From assembly GCA_035284745.1 (NCBI GenBank), contig JAYKIL010000014.1, positions 170,511-234,510 on the forward strand: a stretch of 64,000 nt of DNA, in the 5' to 3' direction. Position numbers and translations under genes: made by a program. Below the pieces are notes generated by a model. It did not search any database, had not been told where the DNA came from, and saw nothing but the letters and a program-made list of their open reading frames with translations. Within the stretch, counting starts at the first letter, position 1, and each line of letters begins with the position of its first letter. Origin of the DNA: JAYKJB01 sp035284745 [NCBI: Candidatus Sericytochromatia bacterium]. Lineage in GTDB: Bacteria; Cyanobacteriota; Sericytochromatia; S15B-MN24. Shown here piece after piece: positions 18,177-26,915 of the stretch.

Positions 18177-18944
18177 ATGAAAATTTCGCCCCGCGAGCCT
18201 CACGGCGATCGCACACAAAAGACGCCCAGCAACGCTCAATCTGCGTCAGGCAAATCGCCCCGCCCTCTGAATACGAGGGCCCCAGGAACACACAGCGCAC
18301 ACGAGCAAGACTCTTTCAAGCGACACCCCCGCGACAGCGCTGAGAACAATCCGTATTGGCTGATTGCCATGTCCGCAGATCGCGCGACGGGCCGTCGCTA
18401 CCTTGATTCTCAGGCGGTCGTTGAAGCTCAAGGCTTGGAAGCTTTATGGATTAACGAATGGGCACAACGGCTGCCTGAGGTTCTGGATGTTCCAGACAGT
18501 ATGGACTCCCTTGGTCAGCGCCAAATCCAATGGCAGCGGTGTGTCGAAAGCCTGTGTGCGCTCTCAGGTTTTACCTTAGACTCCCCGGCCATCGTGTGGC
18601 AACCGGCGATGCGAGTGCATCGGGGCCAATACCTGTTTCAATCGGAAGGCAGCCTGTTGCAATTGAGACCAGATGCGGCAGGAACCCCCTCGGACTGGTT
18701 GGCGACGGTTGCCCACGAAACCTTCCACCACGCCCAACATCAACTGATTCTGTGCCTGTACCGTGGAACGGCCTCTCTTCCCTTCCCCTTCGGGGCACTT
18801 GCAGCCTACTACCGCGACGCACGAAATATCTATCGGGTGCCGGGCCCCGAATGTCCCCCTGAAAAACACCGCCAGCAATGGCTTGAAATCGGTGCCTGGC
18901 GGTTCGGTCAAGCGGTGGTGACCCGCTGTGGTGGGCCCCAATGA
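18177..18944 (+). CDS. Unknown protein with a HExxH zinc-protease-like motif
   Basis: A 255-aa protein. ATG 18177 has AAGGAAA 6 nt upstream, and the gene starts 11 nt after the NHL gene stop, so the two are probably co-transcribed. Residues about 1-60 are polar and disordered (Pro, Ser, Thr, Arg). Near residue 180 the sequence AHETFHHAQHQ contains HExxH followed by a further His, as in zincins, preceded by a hydrophobic DWLATV helix start. The region after has an aromatic PFPFGALAAYY and a terminal GAWRFGQAV. No third ligand could be assigned. No signal peptide is evident. It may be a cytoplasmic metallopeptidase; the family is not recognised. Confidence 0.65.
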   Translation: MKISPREPHGDRTQKTPSNAQSASGKSPRPLNTRAPGTHSAHEQDSFKRHPRDSAENNPYWLIAMSADRATGRRYLDSQAVVEAQGLEALWINEWAQRLPEVLDVPDSMDSLGQRQIQWQRCVESLCALSGFTLDSPAIVWQPAMRVHRGQYLFQSEGSLLQLRPDAAGTPSDWLATVAHETFHHAQHQLILCLYRGTASLPFPFGALAAYYRDARNIYRVPGPECPPEKHRQQWLEIGAWRFGQAVVTRCGGPQ

Positions 18945-18946
18945 CG

Positions 18947-19573
18947 CTAATCAGGAATCCGCGCAGGCCGATCCGGCATGGGCAAAAAAGTCAAACGGAG
19001 CGGAGGTAATGCGGCCGAGCGTTCTTTGCCCAGGGTCGCCACCTCTCGGCCGGGGCGTTCCAACTCGCTGTGGGGCGGTTGGAAAGCGCCGAAATTTCCT
19101 GGGTCAATCGGCTGCCCATCCTTCCAAAGCTCATAATGCAGGTGCGGCCCTGTTGTCAGGCCCGTTTGGCCCACAGAGGCAATCCAGTCACCGGCCGTGA
19201 GAATATCCCCTGGCTTCACGCGCCATTCACGAAGGTGACCGTATAGGCTCGCATAGCCCCCGTCATGCTCCAATAAGACCACTCTGCCGTAACCGCTGAT
19301 GGTGCCCACCTGACGAACAATACCGGTCGCAGCGGCTCTCACGGGTGTCCCTTCTGGAACCGCAAAATCACACCCGTCGTGAACGCGGCCCGGCAAAAAT
19401 CCGTGGACAGGATGTTGCTCCCGAAGACCGAAACCGCTTGATATCCAGCCGCCATCAACCGGCCGTATTTGGGGAATTCGTGGCTGTATCGACGAATCAC
19501 ACGAGACCGTGCTCACGCAGACCAGAACCACCCAAAATAGGCGCCGGACGACAAAGGGGAGCTCAAAACCCAT
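18947..19573 (-). CDS. M23/LytM-domain lipoprotein
   Basis: A 208-aa product with an N-terminal signal ending in lipobox TVSC (Cys25). The LytM domain has the zinc ligands in HDGCDF (H-x3-D) and HLHYE (HxH) and the YGHL motif, so an active peptidoglycan endopeptidase or an EnvC/NlpD-type amidase activator with intact zinc site is expected. The ATG abuts the hemL TGA exactly (TGAATG), so the two genes are transcribed together with hemL upstream. Role: cell-wall remodelling outside the inner membrane. The gene converges with the HExxH protein gene, with 2 nt between stops. Confidence 0.9.
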   Translation of the reverse strand: MGFELPFVVRRLFWVVLVCVSTVSCDSSIQPRIPQIRPVDGGWISSGFGLREQHPVHGFLPGRVHDGCDFAVPEGTPVRAAATGIVRQVGTISGYGRVVLLEHDGGYASLYGHLREWRVKPGDILTAGDWIASVGQTGLTTGPHLHYELWKDGQPIDPGNFGAFQPPHSELERPGREVATLGKERSAALPPLRLTFLPMPDRPARIPD

Positions 19574-20875
19574 TCAGCGCTTCGCAACCTCCTCAAACGA
19601 CTCCTTCGCGGCCTTTCGAATGATGTCAATCTCCATTTCCCCGTGCGCGAGGGAAACAAAGCAAGCCTCAAACTGCGCCGGTGGCAAATAGACCCCCCGA
19701 GCGAGCATGGCATGAAAAAACGCGCCGTATGCCGCCCGATCGCAACGATCCGCGCTGGGCCAGCCCGTCACAGATTCACGGGTGAAGAAAACCGTCATCA
19801 TAGAACCCACACGATTGATGACCACCGGAACACCCGTTGACGCGGCGGCCTCTCGGAAGCCCGCCTCTATCGCGGCGGAGGTGACCTCGAGGCGTTCGTA
19901 AACCCCAGGTGCCCTGAGTGCTTCCAAAGCAGCGAGGCCTGCGGCCGTTGCCAGAGGATTTCCGCTCATGGTGCCCGCTTGGTACATGGGTCCGGCTGGC
20001 GCGACGAGTGACATGATATCGGAGCGTCCCCCGTAAGCCCCCACAGGAACGCCCCCCCCGACAATCTTGCCCAGGCAAGTTAAGTCAGGCAGGACGCCAA
20101 AACGCCCTTGGGCCCCGCCCAAACTCACACGAAAGCCCGTCATGACCTCATCAAAAATCAGCAAGGCACCGTGCGCACGGGTGATTTCGCGCAAGAACTC
20201 CAAAAAGCCCGGAGCAGGGGCAACGGTACCGGAATTTCCGACCACCGGCTCAACAATCAACCCTGCGATATCAGCGCCGTGTTCCTGAAACAGTACCCGC
20301 ACGCTCTCCTCATCATTAAAGTCGGCCACCAGGGTGTTGGCCGTCACGGAGGCGGGTACGCCCGGACTGTCAGGCAATCCCAAGGTCGCAACCCCTGAGC
20401 CCGCCCGCACTAATAGGAAGTCCGCGTGCCCGTGGTAGCATCCACTGAACTTGATAATTTTATCCCGGCCTGTATAGGCGCGTGCTAAACGCAAGGCACT
20501 CATCGTGGCCTCCGTGCCAGAATTCACAAGACGAACCATTTCGATGGAGGGCACCAGGTCAGCAATCGTTCTGGCCATCCGCACCTCAGCAGAGGTCGGG
20601 GCACCGAAGGCGAACCCCTTGGCCGCCGCGGCATTCACGGCTGCAACGATTCCTGGGTGCGCATGCCCCAAAATCATGGGCCCCCACGCACCGATCAGGT
20701 CCACAAATTTGCGGCCGTCAATGGATTCAAGCCAAGCGCCTTCCGCACGTTCAATAAAAACCGGTTCTCCGCCCACACTTTTGAAGGCCCTCACAGGGCT
20801 GTTAACACCCCCTGGAATGAGCTGCTGGGCTTCGCGCCACAATTGTTCAGGAGCCGTCGTTGCCGTTGCGCCCAT
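19574..20875 (-). CDS. hemL: Glutamate-1-semialdehyde 2,1-aminomutase
   Basis: GSA aminotransferase (EC 5.4.3.8) makes 5-aminolevulinate for haem in the C5 pathway, a PLP enzyme. The product of 433 aa matches the usual length when started at ATG 20875, which has GAGGTG 9 nt upstream and lies about 60 nt after a TATAAT -10 box; an upstream in-frame ATG would precede that promoter. Key motifs: IFDEVMTGFR (PLP pyridine Asp) and LGKIVGGGVPVGAYGG with the Schiff-base Lys, and GTEATMSALRLAR. No hemA or other haem gene is in the window. It overlaps nothing but abuts the M23 gene. Confidence 0.97.
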   Translation of the reverse strand: MGATATTAPEQLWREAQQLIPGGVNSPVRAFKSVGGEPVFIERAEGAWLESIDGRKFVDLIGAWGPMILGHAHPGIVAAVNAAAAKGFAFGAPTSAEVRMARTIADLVPSIEMVRLVNSGTEATMSALRLARAYTGRDKIIKFSGCYHGHADFLLVRAGSGVATLGLPDSPGVPASVTANTLVADFNDEESVRVLFQEHGADIAGLIVEPVVGNSGTVAPAPGFLEFLREITRAHGALLIFDEVMTGFRVSLGGAQGRFGVLPDLTCLGKIVGGGVPVGAYGGRSDIMSLVAPAGPMYQAGTMSGNPLATAAGLAALEALRAPGVYERLEVTSAAIEAGFREAAASTGVPVVINRVGSMMTVFFTRESVTGWPSADRCDRAAYGAFFHAMLARGVYLPPAQFEACFVSLAHGEMEIDIIRKAAKESFEEVAKR

Positions 20876-20942
20876 TATCCGCTTCACCTCGTGAAAAAAC
20901 CCTGCGACTTTAAATTGGGGTGGTTTGAGCTCTGCCCCAGGC

Positions 20943-20948
20943 ATTATA
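20943..20948 (-). promoter_or_regulatory. hemL promoter -10 element
   Basis: TATAAT on the minus strand, 68 nt upstream of the hemL ATG. No convincing -35 is seen. It supports the 20875 start. Confidence 0.5.
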
Positions 20949-21063
20949 GCGTGCAAAATAAACGGACGGGGTGGGCGTCCTCCCAGACACGCGAGGTGCG
21001 CTTCATTGCCAAAGGGTTTAATATGAGGCAGGCACTAGACTTTTTCTACGAGGAGGAACTGCC

Positions 21064-22362
21064 GTGCGTCTTTTTCATACCGCCTTGGCGGGGGCCATCG
21101 TTGCCATCGCTATGCAAGCACCCGCAGAAGCCCGTATGGCTTCAGACGTCTACAAAGACCTGCCAGAAGGCCACTGGGCCGAACGTGCTGTGACGCTTGT
21201 TGCGCTCGATAAAAAGTTTGTGAAGGGATACCCGGACAACACCTTTCGGGGAGAATTGCCGTTCACACGGATCCAACTCGCGCTCGCAGTGGATGAATTG
21301 ATTCGCCAATTGGAGACTCAAACAAAAGCCAGTTGGGTCACAGAGGGCCTCGGCGGTTATGCATTCCAAGACCTTCCCGACACGCCTGAAGTGCGTGAAA
21401 CTGTCTTAAGGCTTGCCAACCAGTACCGACTGTTTGAAGGGGTTCCGGGCGTAACATCCAGTACCCTGGAAAGCCACAAACAAGTGACGCGCTACGAAAT
21501 GGCGAAAGTAATCCACCGGCTCCTCCGCTTGGGCGAGGCGCGGGGTGTTGTCGATCCCAGTGTTCAGAAACCTCAAATTTTTACGTTTTCCGACGTTCCG
21601 AGAACGGCTTGGTCATACAACGAGGTGAAAGAAGTTTCGGATCGCTACCAAGTGATGGTGGGGTTCCCTGACGCAACCTTCCGGGGTCCTGAAGAATTAA
21701 CCCGGTATCAATTTGCATCGGCTGCGGCTCAAACCTTCCCGTTGGTTGTCGAATTGGTAGAGAAGACCCAAGAAAAACAACGTGAAAAGGAAGCTGAAAA
21801 GCGCGGAGCCGGCCTGCGGTTCCAGGAGGATCTTCCCCTGGTGATCGGCGCAGGAGGGACGCTTTCCAATGGTTCCCCCCAAGTCAGCGGATTGGTGCGG
21901 GGCGTCACGTATATTGGCCCGGTATTCATCATGGCCGAGGGGCAAACCAACACCTTGGGCGCTTCAGCCCCAAGAACTTTCGGCGCCGAGGCCAATCTTG
22001 GTTATGCGATTCCATTGGGGACCGAATGGCACCTGCAACCCTACCTGGGTGCGCGGACCATCACCTCTGGTGCGGACAGCCTCAGTGGGGTGAGTTACGG
22101 GGCCTTGTCATATTGGCGTCCTTCGCAAGCCTGGGCCGCGCATCTCCGCCTATCGGGGATGTCGCCCCTCCAGGGCAATGCCCAAGGCGCATTCTTGGGC
22201 GGTGTGGGCGCAGGCGCTTGGTGGCACCCAACAAGCAACTGGGGGCTCTTCGCCGAGGCAAATTGGGGACAAACCCCATCTACCTTTGGCGCCCCCGCAG
22301 GAACCGCGTTTGCAGCGGAATGGCTGCCGGGCCTCACGGTGGGCACGGGTCTCAAGTTCTAG
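21064..22362 (+). CDS. SLH-domain outer-membrane beta-barrel protein
   Basis: A 432-aa exported protein: signal peptide with AEA cleavage near residue 23, three SLH domains (about 29-75, 100-150, 170-215; KGYPDNTFRGELPFTR and MVGFPDATFRGPEELTR are the clearest), a charged coiled stretch (EKTQEKQREKEAEKRG) and a 190-residue C-terminal part with alternating beta strands ending in GLKF, the terminal Phe of outer-membrane barrels. This architecture matches SLH-tethered porin-like proteins of Cyanobacteria (SomA/OprB type) and OmpM of Negativicutes, though the barrel here is short. GGAGGA 7 nt before GTG fixes the start. It likely anchors the outer membrane to peptidoglycan-linked polymer. Terminator follows. 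Confidence 0.88.
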   Translation: MRLFHTALAGAIVAIAMQAPAEARMASDVYKDLPEGHWAERAVTLVALDKKFVKGYPDNTFRGELPFTRIQLALAVDELIRQLETQTKASWVTEGLGGYAFQDLPDTPEVRETVLRLANQYRLFEGVPGVTSSTLESHKQVTRYEMAKVIHRLLRLGEARGVVDPSVQKPQIFTFSDVPRTAWSYNEVKEVSDRYQVMVGFPDATFRGPEELTRYQFASAAAQTFPLVVELVEKTQEKQREKEAEKRGAGLRFQEDLPLVIGAGGTLSNGSPQVSGLVRGVTYIGPVFIMAEGQTNTLGASAPRTFGAEANLGYAIPLGTEWHLQPYLGARTITSGADSLSGVSYGALSYWRPSQAWAAHLRLSGMSPLQGNAQGAFLGGVGAGAWWHPTSNWGLFAEANWGQTPSTFGAPAGTAFAAEWLPGLTVGTGLKF

Positions 22363-22379
22363 CGTCGAATCGCGACGAG

Positions 22380-22413
22380 AAAGCCCCCAAAGTTAACAGC
22401 TTTGGGGGCTTTT
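22380..22413 (+). terminator. Rho-independent terminator of the SLH gene
   Basis: AAAGCCCCCAAAG / CTTTGGGGGCTTT stem with a short TTAACAG loop, 17 nt after the stop and followed by T residues. Confidence 0.88.
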
Positions 22414-22461
22414 CCATTGGGTTAAAAAGGCTCTCGCAGCCCACACTTTCCCATCAATTCC

Positions 22462-23577
22462 CTAGCGCGCCGGCTTCGCGGGCACCGCAGAGGGAGAGGC
22501 GGAAGGCTGACCGTACATGGAAGGCACGGTAAAAATATCCTTCAGGATCAGCAACATCCCTAAGCCCATAATCAGAATAAAACCTGCCACCAGGATGCGC
22601 TCTTCAAGGGCTCGGGGCAATGGACGACGCCGAAGTTTTTCAACGCCCAAAAGGACCAAGTGTCCCCCATCCAAAGCGGGCAAAGGCAACAGATTGATGA
22701 TAGCCAGTTCGATGGATAGAAACACCGCAAAGTCCAGCAAAAGCCACGGATCATCCTGATACACTTGGTCGCCCATCGCAACGATCGCAACGGGCCCCCC
22801 CGTCTTGTCCATCATTTCCGAAGGGGCTGAGAACAAACTCCAAAGCGCTCGCCCCAACATGACGGTGTATTTCACTTGTTGCTCGTTGGCTGCAGACAGC
22901 GCCTCAAATAGACCCGTTGGAGCCCTCCGCTCAGCGCGACGACTCGGCTGAAACCCCAACCGCCCTTCGGCGTCCGGGGTTGCCTGCAACGTTATAAGCT
23001 GGTCCCCTCGCTGCAACTGCAAACTAATTTCTTGACCCTTAAATTGGTGAAGTCGTTCTCTAAAAGTCTCAAATTGTGTCACAGGCTGGCCTGCGACCTG
23101 CACAAAACGGTCTCCCGGCTGTAATCCTGCCCGCTGCGCGGGAGTTCCAGGCAATATGACTTTCGCGGAGACGACCTGATTTCCGGTCGGTATGCCCATG
23201 CCCAAATTAGAGCCAAACAGAATCAGCCAGGCCGATACAAAATTAAAGACAACCCCCGCACTCACCACCCACGTGCGTTGCCAGATGGGGCGATTCCGCA
23301 GGTATGACTCCACGGGCAAAGCCTCCACGTCTTCCTCCGGGGGTTCCTCAGCCTGATCATCAGCGAAGGCACAGTATCCACCCAATGGAATCCAATTCAG
23401 GCGACACTCGGTTTCTCGCCACTGAAAGCCGAAAATCCGAGGGCCAAAGCCAATGGCAAATTGTCGCACCGGAATGTTCAACGACTTTGCGGCCAAGAAG
23501 TGCCCCGCCTCGTGGATGGCAATAAGCACGCCCAGGACAAGAAGGGTCACGAAAATCCCGGAAAAACTTGCCACCAT
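22462..23577 (-). CDS. rseP: Site-2 intramembrane metalloprotease RseP
   Basis: An M50 family protease (371 aa) that cleaves anti-sigma factors or signal-peptide remnants within the membrane. HEAGH is at residues 22-26 in the first TM segment; one PDZ domain lies at about 137-205 (TPAQRAGLQPGDRFVQVAG); the second active-site motif NLLPLPALDGGHL is near residue 312. The C-terminus has a final TM segment. The one-PDZ layout is like that of Cyanobacteria and Firmicutes. It is a single gene with no dxr or bamA neighbour. It is transcribed away from miaA. Confidence 0.93.
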   Translation of the reverse strand: MVASFSGIFVTLLVLGVLIAIHEAGHFLAAKSLNIPVRQFAIGFGPRIFGFQWRETECRLNWIPLGGYCAFADDQAEEPPEEDVEALPVESYLRNRPIWQRTWVVSAGVVFNFVSAWLILFGSNLGMGIPTGNQVVSAKVILPGTPAQRAGLQPGDRFVQVAGQPVTQFETFRERLHQFKGQEISLQLQRGDQLITLQATPDAEGRLGFQPSRRAERRAPTGLFEALSAANEQQVKYTVMLGRALWSLFSAPSEMMDKTGGPVAIVAMGDQVYQDDPWLLLDFAVFLSIELAIINLLPLPALDGGHLVLLGVEKLRRRPLPRALEERILVAGFILIMGLGMLLILKDIFTVPSMYGQPSASPSAVPAKPAR

Positions 23578-23710
23578 AGTCTAGCAATCACTTTCTTGGT
23601 GCAACATAAGACACATCTTCAGCATAACACGCCGGGGCCCAGCATCGAAGAAACTCCGAGGCGTAAACAGCCACTCGCCGCGTTTGCATCCAGAGGCCGT
23701 GCCACGTAAC

Positions 23711-24700
23711 ATGCCGAACATGACGGCCTACAAACGCCCCAATGAAATATTTCCAGAACCTCCGGTCAGTTGGGTTCAAGGCAATCCTGCGGGCCCACCT
23801 CTCGTTGTCATTGTAGGGCCGACTGGGTCGGGGAAAAGCAGCCTCGCCCTTGAACTGGCGGCAAAGAGCCGAGGTGCCATTATTTCAGCGGATTCCCGAC
23901 AGATATACCGGGGTTTTGATATCGGGACGGCCACACCGACGTCCGCAGAGCAGTCCCGGGTCGCCCACGACTTGATTAGCGTGACTGAGCCGAATCGTGT
24001 TTACACGGTATCGGACTTCCAAACGGATGCACTGCAAGCTTTAGAACGTCGACGTAAAGAGGGTTATTTGCCCTTCTTGGTGGGTGGAACAGGGCTCTAT
24101 GTAAAGGCGCTCCTTGATGGGCTCACCATTCCCCCCCAGGCCCCCGACCCTGCACTGAGACAAACCCTTGCAGCGCTGCCTGATCCCCACGCGAGTTTGG
24201 CACAAGTTGACCCCGAAACCGCTCACCGCTTGCATCCCAATGACCGTTTCCGAATCATCCGGGCGTTGGAGGTTTTTCACCTCACCGGCATTCCCATCAG
24301 CGCGCAGCAAAAGTCACGTCCGTGTCCATATCGCCTCCTGATGATTGGCCTTGCAGCAAACCGCCAGGACCTTTACGCACGTATCGACGCACGTGTCTCC
24401 CAGATGTTGCAAAACGGTTTCGTCGACGAAGTTCAATCACTCGCAGACCGTTGGGGCTGGGACCTTCCCTTGTTGAGGACACTGGGTTACGCGGAAATTG
24501 GCGCCTATTTACGTGGGGAACTCTCCTGCGACGAGGCCAGTTCGTTGATGGCTCAGCACACCCGGAATTACGCGAAGCGTCAACTCACGTGGTTTCGTGC
24601 TGATCCACGAATACGGTGGTTAATTCGCGAAACGGGAGCATCCGATGCGGACGTCTATGAAAAAGCCGCATCGTGGCTGCGGGCGTGGGCCCAGGCATAA
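23711..24700 (+). CDS. miaA: tRNA dimethylallyltransferase
   Basis: MiaA (EC 2.5.1.75) prenylates A37 of tRNAs reading UNN codons. The 329-aa product has the P-loop GPTGSGKS at 36-43, DSRQIYRG near 68 and GGTGLYVKALLDG near 118; all are family hallmarks. The start is uncertain: ATG 23711 was chosen, but GTG 23699 and TTG 23684 are also in frame, and no clear Shine-Dalgarno site decides. It precedes dapF by 104 nt on the same strand. Confidence 0.94.
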   Translation: MPNMTAYKRPNEIFPEPPVSWVQGNPAGPPLVVIVGPTGSGKSSLALELAAKSRGAIISADSRQIYRGFDIGTATPTSAEQSRVAHDLISVTEPNRVYTVSDFQTDALQALERRRKEGYLPFLVGGTGLYVKALLDGLTIPPQAPDPALRQTLAALPDPHASLAQVDPETAHRLHPNDRFRIIRALEVFHLTGIPISAQQKSRPCPYRLLMIGLAANRQDLYARIDARVSQMLQNGFVDEVQSLADRWGWDLPLLRTLGYAEIGAYLRGELSCDEASSLMAQHTRNYAKRQLTWFRADPRIRWLIRETGASDADVYEKAASWLRAWAQA

Positions 24701-24804
24701 ACTAATAAATATTGGGTGTGGTTAAGTGGCCCTCCGCTCAGTAAGATATATCTACAGACCTTCGTTTATCTCGTCATTTTTCTTCTTGAACGCCTTGAGC
24801 AGTC

Positions 24805-25659
24805 ATGAGATTCAAATTCAATAAATACCAAGGCAGTGGCAACGACTTCATCGTTTTCGACACACTGTCGGCCATCGAGACTGAAACATGTCGGGCCCTG
24901 ACCCCCGTTTTGTGTGAACGTCATGCAGGGATTGGTGCTGATGGAGTGCTGTTGCTGGGGGGCACCACCCCAAGCGACTTAACGATGAGGGTCATCAATG
25001 CCGATGGGTCCGAGCCAGAAATGTGCGGAAACGGTCTGCGATGCGCCCTTCGCCACTGGGCACGCCAAGGAGTGATTGAAATCGGACAAGCCTTCTCTGT
25101 ATTAACAGGTGCCGGACCACGCATCGGACAAGTAGACGTGTCCGGCGCTATTCACCTTTGGATGGGAGTTCCCGGTTTTCAGCGTTCACAAATTCCCGCG
25201 ACGGGCCCTGGGCGAGAGGAGTTCAGGACCCAAAAACTCGCCATCGACACCCAGGAGATCACGGTATCCGCCCTCTCAATGGGGAACCCCCACCTGGTCG
25301 CCTTCGTGGATGACATTGCAAGCATCCCGTTGAGTGCCTGGGGCCCCGCTCTAGAATCTTCCCCCTATTTTCCCGAACGCATCAACGTAGAATTCGCTCA
25401 AGTTCAATCTTCCAGCGAGGTGTCGATGCGTGTATGGGAACGAGGATCCGGCCTCACTCGCGCGTGCGGCACCGGTGCGTGCGCCGTGGCAGTGACAGGA
25501 ATTCGAGAAGGCTCGTTGCAATCCCCCGTCACGGTGCACATGCCAGGTGGTTCAGTTCAAGTAGAATGGTCGGAAGGCAGTGAGGTGCGCCTCAGTGGTC
25601 CCGCTGTTCACGTTTTCGCCGGAGAGTTTGATATCGCTGATTTCCACCCTCCAAGTTAA
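24805..25659 (+). CDS. dapF: Diaminopimelate epimerase
   Basis: DapF (EC 5.1.1.7) converts LL- to meso-DAP for lysine and peptidoglycan. The two catalytic cysteines are present: Cys74 in EMCGNGLRC and Cys221 in RACGTGACA. N-terminal KYQGSGNDFIV is typical. Length 284 aa is standard. It is followed by a small unknown gene and a ferredoxin gene with short spacers, suggesting an operon. Confidence 0.97.
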   Translation: MRFKFNKYQGSGNDFIVFDTLSAIETETCRALTPVLCERHAGIGADGVLLLGGTTPSDLTMRVINADGSEPEMCGNGLRCALRHWARQGVIEIGQAFSVLTGAGPRIGQVDVSGAIHLWMGVPGFQRSQIPATGPGREEFRTQKLAIDTQEITVSALSMGNPHLVAFVDDIASIPLSAWGPALESSPYFPERINVEFAQVQSSSEVSMRVWERGSGLTRACGTGACAVAVTGIREGSLQSPVTVHMPGGSVQVEWSEGSEVRLSGPAVHVFAGEFDIADFHPPS

Positions 25660-25690
25660 GTCACACCCGATATATCCAAGGAGTTCTCTT

Positions 25691-25948
25691 GTGTCTGGTT
25701 TCCATTTCCACGTTGACCGTGTCTATGTCCTCCAAGAACCTCTCACCATGCATCCTGACCCTGGCCTGATGAGTGACCCTGTTGTGGTCGATGCGGGTTC
25801 AAAAGTCATCTATCGGGGCGTCGTGGAACTGGGAGGAACCGAGAGGTTTGTATTTGAACGGGAAACGGGTCAAAAAGGCTATACGCGAGATAGAAAAAGT
25901 CTTGAAAAATCCCTGATTCAAGACCTTGACGCCCTCTTGAGGGCATAG
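25691..25948 (+). CDS. Small conserved-looking protein of unknown function
   Basis: An 85-aa protein. GTG 25691 has AAGGAG 7 nt upstream; longer in-frame starts overlap dapF and lack a ribosome site. Predicted to be soluble, with an N-terminal beta-rich half (FHFHVDRVYVL, then VVELGGTERFVFERE) and a basic C-terminal helix (RKSLEKSLIQDLDALLR). No known domain is recognised. It sits 31 nt after dapF and 2 nt before the ferredoxin gene, so it is co-transcribed with them. Confidence 0.65.
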   Translation: MSGFHFHVDRVYVLQEPLTMHPDPGLMSDPVVVDAGSKVIYRGVVELGGTERFVFERETGQKGYTRDRKSLEKSLIQDLDALLRA

Positions 25949-25950
25949 TT

Positions 25951-26280
25951 TTGTCAGCCCCCGAACACCACATCTTCGTGTGCCAGAATGAGCGAGCGGC
26001 CGGCCATCCACGGGGATGCTGCAAAGCAAATGGGAGCGCCGATGTATTGGGCGCATTCAAAACCTATGTGGCGCAGAACAAACTTCGTTCTCGCGTCGAG
26101 TTTGACGGCACCACTTGCGTAGACACCTGCGCGTGGGGGCCTGTGGTCATCGTCTATCCGCAGGGCACCTGGTACGGAAAGGTCACACCAAAGGACGCGC
26201 CAGAAATTATCCAGGCCATTTTAGAGGGAAGAACAGTCGAACGGCTTTTGATTTCGATGGATGCCATCAGAAAAAGTTGA
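25951..26280 (+). CDS. Thioredoxin-like [2Fe-2S] ferredoxin
   Basis: A 109-aa protein starting at TTG. Cysteines in HIFVCQNE, then RGCCKANG, and TTCVDTCAWGPVVIVYP give the four-ligand pattern of the NuoE-like / Fe2_Shafted ferredoxins (C-x10-12-C, then C-x3-C), and the GTWYGKVTP tail is family-typical. It is a single-domain electron carrier; the partner is unknown. The TTG is 2 nt after the previous stop, so translation is probably coupled. Confidence 0.88.
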   Translation: MSAPEHHIFVCQNERAAGHPRGCCKANGSADVLGAFKTYVAQNKLRSRVEFDGTTCVDTCAWGPVVIVYPQGTWYGKVTPKDAPEIIQAILEGRTVERLLISMDAIRKS

Positions 26281-26292
26281 CCCCCCGTTTAC

Positions 26293-26832
26293 TCAAAAGG
26301 CCCACTCGCTAAATAGTTTCTTGCGGAATTCTGACAAGTCGCCTCCTTGCACCTGCACGGTCACGTCGTCCTGCTGATTAAGCAACTCCACCAGTTTTTC
26401 ATCAACCAGACGCAATCGGGTACTCATCAATTCCGCCAAATTAAAGACGACTTTGTGGGCCGCCAAATTTCCGTCTTCAATTTCCGACATAAAGTCGTCA
26501 CGCTTAATCCGGTAAAGAGACACATCTAAGACTGCAACGCCCGAGCACGAGCGCTGTTGACCATTCATCAGACTCATCTCGCCTATCACCCCCGGCGCGT
26601 GGATAACGGTGATCACGCGAGCATCCCCTTCGCGATCATTTTTACGAATTTCTACGGCACCCGACCATAGAATGTCTAAATAATTTGCGGAACAACGTTC
26701 CTGGAATATGAGCTCCCCTTTTGAAAAACTCATAGGCTGCGCCAAGCGCCCAATCGACTCTACCTCTTCACGGGTCAAACGCTTGAATAACGGTAAGTCA
26801 TAAAAACCCGGAGGAACCATTATCATCTCCAT
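26293..26832 (-). CDS. Cyclic-nucleotide-binding (cNMP/Crp-type) domain protein without DNA-binding domain
   Basis: A 179-aa protein. ATG 26832 with AGGGA 7 nt upstream. Residues about 10-125 are a cupin-like cNMP-binding domain: FKRLTREEVESIG, FSKGELIFQE, then GVIGEMSLMNGQQRSCS, where the phosphate-binding cassette usually reads GExxLxxxxxRxA; Glu and the final Arg are present. The remaining 55 residues form a helix rich in charged residues and no helix-turn-helix was seen, so it is a sensor or scaffold rather than a Crp-type regulator. It is 83 nt downstream of the glutamate dehydrogenase gene on the same strand. Confidence 0.85.
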   Translation of the reverse strand: MEMIMVPPGFYDLPLFKRLTREEVESIGRLAQPMSFSKGELIFQERCSANYLDILWSGAVEIRKNDREGDARVITVIHAPGVIGEMSLMNGQQRSCSGVAVLDVSLYRIKRDDFMSEIEDGNLAAHKVVFNLAELMSTRLRLVDEKLVELLNQQDDVTVQVQGGDLSEFRKKLFSEWAF

Positions 26833-26915
26833 CGGATTTCCCTGCTTTCTTCTTTGAAATGTGGGACTCCATTGTTCGCAGCCACGGGGTTCATCCAAAA
26901 AAACCGGGATTCTGT

